Shown piece after piece: positions 1 to 12,521 of a stretch of DNA of 27,853 nt (position 1 is its first letter; every line of letters begins with the position of its first letter). Source of the stretch: Lingula anatina (taxonomy: Eukaryota; Brachiopoda; Lingulata; Lingulida; Lingulidae). The notes under the pieces were generated by a model. The model saw only the letters and a program-made list of their open reading frames with translations, made no database searches and was not told the origin of the DNA. The translations under genes and the position numbers were made by a program. The stretch covers positions 337,087 to 364,939 of the forward strand of contig NW_019775422.1 in the NCBI RefSeq assembly GCF_001039355.2, read 5' to 3'.

Positions 1-1277
1 TAATAGCAAAGAGTGGGTTTACATTTGCTAGAAATAAAACAAATTACCCTATTTGCAGAGTTTTTTTTATTCAAGATACAACTTGTACTTGGGTTGTATT
101 TCCGTGAAGGAATTAAACGTGAATCGTGAACATTAAATAAGCAAACTAAGCATTTGCCTGTGCATTAATTAATAGTAATACTGCCTGTTTCGAACCGATT
201 CCTCTTTACCCTTAGGTAAAAGAGCTGAATGAATTCCATCTTTTATCGTGTGGATAAATGCAGGTTTCACATAAAAGTAAAGAACTGTGGATTAAGCTTA
301 ATAAATTTATATCTTCTGTGGTGATCATTCGTAGTGATGAGATTATTGTAGATGACGAAATTTGCATAGATCATGGTTAAAGGGATGTAGTTAAGGATTT
401 GGTTGATACAGAGTGATTTATGTTAAGGAAGGGGGTGTTAAGGGTTTTCAAAAGGTTACATCTGATATATTCACAAAAACCTGTTAATCTTATGTAATAT
501 TTTTTAGAACCTGTTATAAGAAAATTAATGAAACTAAGAAAGACTTTTAAGAAGGAAAGCAAAGGATAGGTAGCTATGGTGTATGATGATATTGAAAATG
601 GAAAGTATGTGTAATGGCATAAAAGAATGAATGAGTGAATGGAAGGCAGAGGCATTCCACCTTTGGGTGCCAATCTTTGTGGTTTTTTTAAGCTGTGAGA
701 ATGGAGGTGGTGAGGAATTTACTTAAGGTGTTTAAGTGTACCATAGCATATTTAAGATTTAAGGAAGATATTATGTACACTGAAAATGTCAGTACAGGTA
801 AACTGGTCTTCAGGCTGTGGGTTGTTGAAAGGAGATACCTTGGCTCTGTGTAGGTTAACAGGCTTTATACAGTATATAGAAACTTGGTGATGCTTTGGCA
901 GCAAAGCACAAAGGTTTCTCCAATGTTTAATATTAGATGGCTATTCCTATGAAGACTTTTCATAATCCTTTTATCAGTATCCAATGACTGAAAAAATATC
1001 AGAGAATAAAACATACCATACAGGTTTTGTTCTCTTTCAGCCAGTAAAAGAGACTTGAGGCCTATATTTTGCTTGGGTTTGGTCTGCTAGGAGCAATTGC
1101 ATTTTTGTACAATTTTCAAACTGCCAGTTTTGTGTATATAAAAAAGTAATGAATTAATATAAAGTTTAGGAAAAAGAAAATTTTGAGTTTGTTTTGAGAT
1201 AAAAAGTTGATAACAGGATATGCTCTTTCCTGCTGGGGCCAGCTGGAGGTTCATGCTGATTTTTTCTTATATTTCAG
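1..1277. other. 5' flank or intron upstream of the first visible RSK exon
   Basis: AT-rich sequence with no reading frame that looks coding on either strand. Because the first RSK exon at 1278 opens in phase 0 behind a good acceptor (atatttcag), this stretch is most likely intron, and the exons for the RSK N-terminal tail lie to the left of the window. I saw no tRNA, rRNA or structured repeat here. Confidence 0.6.
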
Positions 1278-5512
<4,235 letters not shown>

Positions 5513-5611
5513 GTCATCCAACTCTGACTCCACCTTAGACTGTGGCCAATCACAATCAAGCCAATTGACGTCAAAACAAAACGGAACTTTGAGCTTCATG
5601 CTGAACGACAG
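5513..5611 (+). CDS. Candidate first exon of the CP2-family gene
   Basis: Bounded on the right by an excellent donor (GACAG|gtaggt, 5612) and optionally on the left by an acceptor-like ataaaag after a pyrimidine tract. An ATG at 5598 gives M-L-N-D-(S/R) and leaves phase 2, exactly what both the candidate exon at 9943 and the certain CP2 exon at 11571 need. Phase 2 does not fit the RSK exon ending at 4844 (phase 0), so an RSK fusion is disfavoured. The frame is also open through the whole segment (a serine- and glutamine-rich peptide). It may instead be largely promoter or 5'UTR, with only the last 14 bases coding. No homology recognised. Confidence 0.4.
5546..5573 (+). promoter_or_regulatory. 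CCAAT-CCAAT-CRE cluster, candidate promoter of the CP2 gene
   Basis: CCAAT at 5546-5550, a second CCAAT at 5561-5565 and a perfect palindromic CRE, TGACGTCA, at 5566-5573. They lie 38 bases before a strong splice donor at 5612. CCAAT plus CRE is the arrangement of many animal core promoters (NF-Y with CREB/ATF). It would place transcription start near 5590-5610, but no TATA box or initiator is clear. Confidence 0.45.
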
Positions 5612-7071
5612 GTAGGTGGTGCCTTTGAATTTGGACTATAGGTGGCGCTTGAAACAACACGCATACATGGTGCTTGTAGTAGGAAGTAAATGGTGCCAAA
5701 AATGGGTGTTGTAATATTTCCATTGAGTAATGATATGTCTTGGCCACAGAAAAATGAAAATTTTGTTCAGGCTTTGAATATTATAATCGTGTTCACAGCC
5801 ATTTTGAAATCTTATGTAAAGGTACGGACATACTAACTCTTTGATCTGTTTGAGCAATTCTGCCAGTTTGATGTAAAATTTTTAACCCTGCTAATGAAAA
5901 ATTAACTAGTAGGCACTTGTTTATACACTTAACCAATTAGATTAGTATCTTCCAAAATTTCTATTTCCTGCCAGTGAAAACGTTGGCAGATGGGTGGACT
6001 GTTTTGCATAAAATACCTTAGTCCAGCCCTACATTCATTTTACATTAGTATACTCCATTATTTTACTGACTTAAATGGAAGTTTGCAAGCAACACTGGCA
6101 TGGCACTTATCATTTGATGTTCTTATGTATATGTAGACTTTATTATATTTCAATAATTTTGAGTTTGGACTTCAACATTCATTCAGTGGAACATCACGGT
6201 GAATTTTATGTGAATCTTAACATAATAAGAGAACATTTTAATGCACTGCAAGAGAAATTGTTTGGATCTTTGAAGTGAAATAAAAGCTTTTTTCCACAAA
6301 TTAAGAACCTTTTCAAATTGGTTCATCTAAATGTTTTATGCAAAGATTAAGAAGGAATCGAGGTCGCAGTGTTTAGGCCCTCTCTCAAAACCTTCTGTGC
6401 TAGGTCTTATATTTGAAATGAACATCACTGTTAAAATCAGGGACTCTGGAGGGGGGGGGGCATCCCTTGCAGATTTTCACCATGTGACAATGATGACAAC
6501 TTGACCTCAGTATACCTGAAGAAAGTTTTGTGATAAGGCTTAAACATTGTGAACTCAATTCCAAAAGCAAGATCCAGAGAGAGATGTATATAAAATTCCA
6601 TCTTTATCTTTGTATTACAAAATTAGATGAATTAATTGGAAAATGTTCATTTTGACAGCTGGAAATTGCACTTGGTTCTCCAGCCAGAGTAAAAAACTTG
6701 GATCTTTCAAGTGAAGCGTCAGTGGTGGTTCTAATTTGTATTTATTTACTTTTTGCAAAAAAAGCTTTTATTTTACTTTTAAGACCCAAACAATTTTTCT
6801 AGCAGTGCATCAATTCCTTTTCAACCTCATTTTTCTACCATTTGAAAGGATAATATTGCTCACACTTATACACTCATCATTCCTCATTCATATGATTTCA
6901 ATGAGAAAGTCAGCCATCTGCAAAAGTAGTTATTATGGCTTATTATTTGCCCAACTTCAGTACAGTTCTATATAATCTGTTGTATTCAGGTTTCAGAGGT
7001 GGTTAAACATGTCCCTTTTTTAAACACATAAACATGGTAAAGGTATTGTGATGTAAGCACATTAAGGCTCC

Positions 7072-7225
7072 GTTCACAACCAAGTTGATCCAGGGACTAA
7101 CAAACTTAGTGGAACTCACTTGAAAGCTTGCTGCACAATTCCCTTGGGGAATCATTTAGGGGATTATGCGGCATGCCTTCAAGTGGGTGTGCTCAGTTAG
7201 TCCATGGATCCACTTGGTTGTGAAC
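7072..7225. mobile_element. MITE-like element with 30-bp terminal inverted repeats, copy 2
   Basis: The left end gttcacaaccaagttgatcc and the reverse complement of the right end gttcacaaccaagtggatcc agree at 28 of 30 positions, continuing to ggactaac. The element is 154 bp and non-coding. The flanks carry ctcc-ending hexamers (ggctcc before, tgctcc after) that may be a decayed target duplication. It belongs with the element at 5025-5200. Confidence 0.8.
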
Positions 7226-7959
7226 TGCTCCTATCACAAGCCAGGTTTCATATTTTTGATTGTAACTCTTTCAAAGATGGCTGCCATTCTCATATGAGTC
7301 ATCATGTAGTAAGTCAAACTAGCAGAACAAAATAAGCATGTAATTGTATATGTGACTGTTTTGGGTGCAGTCCAATAAAAAATGAACCATATCAAAGGCT
7401 GTGATCTCTTTAATAGAATTGTGAATCAGCTGCAGTTCCTTTGGTCTGGTTTATATTTTTAATGTGAATGCCCCTTCAATGTATTTAATATTATCAATTT
7501 TGCATTGAATGCTGCAAATTTAGAGGCATATGAGCAGATTGATGTGAAATACTCCACACATTTAAATTTTTGCTTAAAATTATTTTTCTTTTAATCAGTG
7601 TATGTATGCATATGCACTTATTTTACAAATTGTTTCCATAGCTTATTTCTATAAACCAAGAAACTTGATCTCAAATTTTGTTGTCTTTTAAAAGGCAATC
7701 ATATTTATAATGAAGTTTTTTAAAAACTTCATCGTAAAGACCATTAACATGGCATATTTATATATTACAATCACACTGCTCGATCTTTTCACATTTCAAA
7801 AGATTGCTATTTTGCCTTTACATTTGTAGCAGTAATACTTTCATTCTTTGCATTTGATTTTGAAAAACTAATGTCTTTATATATGAGCAGATGAACAAGA
7901 TGTGAGTGTGTATCCATGTGTGCTGGGATGTTTCTGTGTATAATGTCAACTAACTGGAT

Positions 7960-8680
7960 ATTAGACAGTGTGAGAGTCCAATGTGAATTTGTGAGTGGCC
8001 AAGTGAAGTTTTTAGTTGGCAGTGGACAAGTGAATTAGTCTGCAAAGGAAGGTGTTTGGTGTCTTAGTAAATCTTAGGGAAAATGGATGTCTTGAGCAAG
8101 TAAATATTTAAGTGGGCAAGTTAACTAGTCTGTAAGTGAATTAGTCAGTGGGCAAGTGAATTAAAGTGTATTAGTCTGCGGGCAAGTGAATTAAAGTGCA
8201 TTAGACAGTTGGCAAGTGAAATAAAGTGAATTAGACAGTGGGCAAGTGAAATAGTGGACAAGTGAATTAAAGTGAATTAGACAGTGGGCAAGTGAATTAA
8301 AGTGAATTAGACAGTGGGCAAGTGAAATAGTGGACAAGTGAATTAAAGTGAATTAGACAGTGGGCAAGTGAAATAGTGGACAAGTGAACTGAGTGAATTA
8401 AAGTGAATTAGACAGTGGGCAAGTGAATTAAAGTGAATTAGTCTGTGGGCAAGTGAAATAGTGGACAAGTGAACTGAAGTGAATTAGTCTGTGGGCAAGT
8501 GAATTGGTCAGTGGGCAGGTGAATTAGTGGACAGGTGAATTCTTATTTGGCAAGTGAATTTGTCAACGAGGTGGATTTGTATTTGGCAAGTGAATTTGTC
8601 AACAAGCAAATGGATGTGTAGGTGGACTTAGTGAAATTGATGGTGTGTGAGTGAACTTTTCAGTTTGAAAGTGAATCAGA
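7960..8680. repeat. Minisatellite built on a GTGGGCAAGTGAATTAAAGT-type unit
   Basis: The core (about 8110-8540) alternates a 30-bp unit (gtgggcaagtgaattaaagt then gaattagaca) with a 46-bp unit that carries an extra atagtggacaagtgaa block. Flanking parts are more diverged versions of gcaagtgaatt. Strand composition is strongly skewed, with few C residues on the + strand. It sits in the presumed first CP2 intron and has no protein-coding interpretation. Confidence 0.85.
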
Positions 8681-9572
8681 TTAATTTGTCAGGTTTCATG
8701 ATAATTGGATTTGTGAAATTTGATGAACTTAGAAAAATTATTTAACTATGACTGGGCAAAAAGAAATTTTCAGGCTCTTTGAAAGGTTAAACCAAATACT
8801 TATGAGACAGAGAGATCAGCTTTCTGTTACAATGAAATTTATCACAGAATTTGTCATGAAGTTTTGGAAAAGGACCATTCAGTGTTCGGGATAGGTTTAG
8901 GAAATAGCTCAGAGAGTAATTCAACTGGTCTATATTTGATTTCGATTTTTCAAACCAAAAATGTTTCACAAAAAATGAACTTCATCAAAATTTTTTTATG
9001 GAAATATTTCACAAAAATAAATTGTTAAGTTTTTAAAAAAGTGCCCGCAGGCCTTTCCGTATTTCTGTGGCTGCGACAGCTCTTCATAAGGAGCTCTTCA
9101 GGGTTACTGAAGTACGTAATTGTCCATTGATCATCTCCAAAACATAATGCACATGGTCACTTTTAATAGAGTTCTTATAAAAGATTATTTTATCACAACT
9201 GACATGTCTGGCTAGTCACTCCACTGGTGATTGCAACCAAATATTTCTTACATCACATTTCTTTCTGTTATTAATGAAAAATGTTTTGGTGTTCTTTAAA
9301 ATAGGATGCACTTTCACATGAAAATAATTACATTATGTTATTACACATATATGAGTACAGGTTATTGCATTGAAAGTGAAGAGAAACAGGACTTGAAATT
9401 ATTTTTACCAGTGAGGTAGACTGAGTAAGAAACTTGCAGTCCTACTAGTACTTTTTTTGTACATTCCACTAAATATAATACTGTTACTGATAAAATGTGT
9501 GGGATTTTTGCTAACATGCTGACACGAATTTGGAGGATCAAAAAGTTCAAAATGTAAAAACAGAAAAAGATC

Positions 9573-9576
<4 letters not shown>

Positions 9577-9613
<37 letters not shown>
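9577..9613. repeat. Poly(T) tract of 37 bases
   Basis: An uninterrupted run of T. Read on the minus strand it is a poly(A) tail directly following an open reading segment (about 9614-9790), which suggests a retroposed insertion rather than simple slippage. Confidence 0.9.
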
Positions 9614-9614
<1 letters not shown>

Positions 9615-9790
9615 AATTCTAGGATAAATTCAACCTCTTTTCCTTCATGGTTTTTCAAATCATGGTATAAATGTAATGGATTAGGTTCGTACATCAATCC
9701 CACACTTGCCAAGTCAATAATAGATGTACCTTTCCTGGGTGGGAGTATCTCCCTCATCATACCAATTATCCATGTGAATGGTTCTGGAGA
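9614..9790 (-). pseudogene. Possible retroposed fragment ending in poly(A)
   Basis: On the minus strand a frame opens after a TGA and reads about 60 codons with protein-like composition (for example GTSIIDLASVGLMYEPNPLH), then runs straight into the poly(A) tract with no stop codon. That is the layout of a cDNA primed or truncated at an A-rich site, or of a LINE/SINE 3' end. I do not recognise the peptide and the opposite strand is also open, so coding origin is uncertain. Confidence 0.3.
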
Positions 9791-9838
9791 AATGTTTCAT
9801 AGGGTTATCAGAGATGCTAGGGCATCTCCATCTGAATG

Positions 9839-9898
9839 TGACCTTGATGTGACCTTTGTATCACCTTGAATGACCTTCATACGACCTTCGTATGACCT
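9839..9898 (-). promoter_or_regulatory. Phased array of TGACCT (AGGTCA) nuclear-receptor half-sites
   Basis: Hexamers start at 9839, 9850, 9861, 9871, 9882 and 9893: four exact TGACCT and two one-base variants (TCACCT, CGACCT). The 10-11 bp spacing equals one helical turn. It may be a degenerate short tandem repeat with no function. Confidence 0.4.
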
Positions 9899-9942
9899 TT
9901 GACATGAAAATGCCAGGTGTGTACTGTGTTTTGATTTTTCAG

Positions 9943-10080
9943 ATGCCGTAAGCGTGTTAAACCCATATCTGAGTTTGACAGCCGTCCTCCCGATTCAAAA
10001 CATCTGGCTGCCAGTAAATTACGTGGTATCACTCTTGAGAGACTACCGCCTTCGCAGAATGAGAGTACAATGTACATGCG
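9943..10080 (+). CDS. Candidate second exon of the CP2-family gene, alternative N-terminus
   Basis: Preceded by a textbook acceptor (tgatttttcag). The 138-bp segment is open in the frame set by a phase-2 entry and encodes about 46 residues beginning CRKRVKPISEFDSRPPDSKH. Base composition is visibly richer in GC than its surroundings. The exon is symmetric (phase 2 in, phase 2 out) and would join the exon at 5611 to the one at 11571 in frame. The donor would be ATGCG|gtttca, which is weak. Without splicing it reads six more codons to a TAG, so it could be a terminal exon. No homology recognised, and it does not contain the usual CP2 N-terminal motif. Confidence 0.4.
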
Positions 10081-10158
10081 GTTTCATGTTTTAATGTAGA
10101 CAACTACATCTAAGCTCATTGATGATGGATTTCAGAGTGATAATTATTTTTAAAAATG

Positions 10159-10332
10159 CTGGGGAGGTGCTAGCAATTTTTTTTCGTTAAGCCAAATTAC
10201 TACTTTTTCATTGCTTTTTTGTCCAAATGGTTTAAATTTGACTAAAATGAGTCAAATCAACCCTAATTTGTTAAGCCAATTTCAGTCAATTTTAGCATTT
10301 GGCTAAATTGGCGAGTGTTAGCGCTACCCCAG
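10159..10332. mobile_element. Small TIR element with 5-bp target duplication
   Basis: Starts ctggggaggtgctagcaa and ends with its imperfect inverse (ttagcgctaccccag). About 14 of the first 20 bases pair. Identical AAATG pentamers flank it at 10154-10158 and 10333-10337. The 174-bp length and lack of coding capacity fit a MITE. Confidence 0.65.
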
Positions 10333-10667
10333 AAATGTGTTTTTTTAAGGGTCAAAGTCTAATTGAAAATAATAAAGAAATAGTCTTGGAAATAAGGCAT
10401 CTTTGCATTTGCCATAAGCTCTGAAATTCATCATAATGCGTTTAGATGTATTGACTTTGTGTGACTATAAAATTAGTTTCTGGTGGCGCAATGGGATTTT
10501 TAAAGCAAGGATACATTGTAAGGAGAAGACCAACTTTTGCTGTAAGATGTATGACTTGGCTTTTCTGTTTGTGGAAAAGTCTCCTGAAAAGCTTGTCTTT
10601 CCTTGTTTTGTATGTTGTTTTAATCAATCCATTTGTGAGAGTGTTAAGATTGCCTGTTTATATAAAT

Positions 10668-10735
10668 GGGATGGGAAAGTGGGGGTTTGGAATGGTACAG
10701 GAAATGGGGTTTGGAATGGGAGGGGAAAGTGGGGT
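10668..10735 (+). repeat. G-rich imperfect repeat, possible G-quadruplex
   Basis: Two copies of gggaaagtgggg and two of ggggtttggaatgg in about 70 bases, giving many runs of three to five G on the + strand. It lies inside a CP2 intron. Confidence 0.5.
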
Positions 10736-11570
10736 CAAGGCCAGAATAGATCATGCTTAAAGAAATGTTTACATGTTCTGGAACATTAGTTAATCTGTAC
10801 CCATTTAAAGATAGTATTCATCAAAGATTGTGAAATATTTTCATAGCTGAAACACTTCTGTCGATTACTCCATAAATGCTGAGATTTGAATTTTTATTTG
10901 AAAAATCTCATCATTGTTTTCTTTAACTTGACACCATGCAGTAAGTTGATTGAATTTTACATGTATACCCAAGTTGAGTCTTTTGTATGAGACTACAAAT
11001 TGCTTTTGGCTAGACAAATTGCTTTTTTGTCAGAGAATAGAAAGCTGACATCTTTATTCCATTTTGACTATCTTTATTTTTAATTAATTGATTTTGAAAA
11101 GTTTAAATATACATTGGCAAGCATGTTCAGCTATACCCTCTCTTTGGTACAAAAAAAGACAGGGTATGTACAAAGCTTGCTACCAAGATTAATTTCTTAG
11201 TTTGATGTTTGTCTTAAATATCACAAGAGTTCAACTAGATCATTGTATTGTTTTGATCTGCTGAAACATGGTATCAAATGTTGGAGGGGGGGAGGGGGGC
11301 ACGGTGGCACATTTTGCGCTTCTTCACCTGTGCAATTTCTCCCACTTATCAACAAATAAACCTCTATGTTACTAGATAATTACCTCTGGTGTCTTCCCCA
11401 TGGCAGTATGTTTCACAATCTTAAAAATCAGACAAAAAATTCTTGACTAGTTCTTTATCGCTGTATACTTATATGTCGCAAACTGCATTGCAGTGGTGAA
11501 AAATGCTGTTATATTTCAATAACAGTACTACTTTAAAGAAAGGTCTTCTAACTGTCATCTCTTGTTGCAG

Positions 11571-12461
11571 TCTTCAATGTATCTTGGTGGCAGCAACATC
11601 ACCTGCTACAAAGATGAATGAGGAAACCTTGACCTATTTAAACCAAGGTAAGCAATTGTCATGTTTTTAACTTTGGCCAAAATCACCCACCATGTGATGT
11701 CACAAGTCATTTGTGATCTCATAAGTGAGGTCACTAAATGTGTGATGTCACAGTGTTAGGTCACCTAGCTTGAATGATGTCATCAGATATGCTGAGGTCA
11801 TCATATAATATGTGTGATGTCACATTGATTGGCATTATCCCTTTGGTACTTTAACTTTGACATAAATATTATCACAAGAGTCGGGATGAATTTTTTTTTT
11901 TTTTTTTTTTTTGGAACTGTCCTTATTTCAGGATAGTCTTGGTTAAGGGTTATGCTAAAGGTCATTGCTTGAAAATCTTAATAAGACAATATTATTTCCT
12001 TGTTAGGCCAATCATATGAAATCAAGTTGAAGAAGACGGGAGAACTGAGTGATGATATTAAATATTTAAAGGTTTGTATTTTATCTAATTAATTTTGTAT
12101 TGGCATACAAGTTTTAAAATAAATTGACAGTTTGTTAACAATCTCATTGATATAAAAACATAATGCTTTAGTTTTATAGTCGACCACTATTATAGTTGTT
12201 TAAAAAAGTGCAACTGAAAAGTGAAGAAAAACTATTTTTTAAAATGATTTTCCAAACTTTTTGTGATTTCAGAGTGTGGTGCGTGTTGCATTTCATGAGC
12301 GTCGTCTTCAGTACATGGAGAGAGAACAACTGGACTCCTGGAGATGTCAGCGCCCTGGGGAGAGAATACTGGACATAGGTCTGGACTGGTCATCTCTTCC
12401 TCCCTCCCTCCCTCCCTCCCTCCCTCCCCCCCTCTCNNNNNNNNNNNNNNNNNNNNNNNNN

Positions 12462-12521
<60 letters not shown>

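Larger units (their letters stand above)
5612..9942. other. Long candidate first intron of the CP2 gene
   Basis: About 4.3 kb of AT-rich sequence with short noise reading frames only. It holds a G11 run near 6451, a MITE-like element (7072-7225), a large minisatellite (7960-8680), a poly(T) tract (9577-9613) with an adjoining antisense open segment, and a phased TGACCT array (9839-9898). I found no copy of the conserved CP2 N-terminal peptide in it. Confidence 0.5.
10081..11570. other. Intron before the first conserved CP2 exon
   Basis: Contains the TIR element at 10159-10332, a G-rich two-copy repeat at 10668-10735 and G-runs near 11284. Open frames at 10436-10789 have no coding signature. 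Confidence 0.55.

Noticed and set aside
180-215. tRNA-like T-loop string (gtttcgaacc)
   Set aside because: No acceptor, D-arm or anticodon pairing can be built around it on either strand.
6655-6760. Acceptor-like gacag followed by an open frame (LEIALGSPARVKNLDL...)
   Set aside because: Composition turns into hydrophobic AT-rich noise, there is no donor and it does not match the expected RSK or CP2 sequence.
9362-9760. 132-codon minus-strand frame with a poly-lysine run
   Set aside because: The lysines are the translated poly(T) tract and the downstream part is unrelated intron. Only the portion before the tract is of interest.
10436-10789. Overlapping 117- and 99-codon + strand frames
   Set aside because: Cys/Trp-rich noise ending in the G-rich repeat. 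They lie in a CP2 intron with no supporting splice sites.
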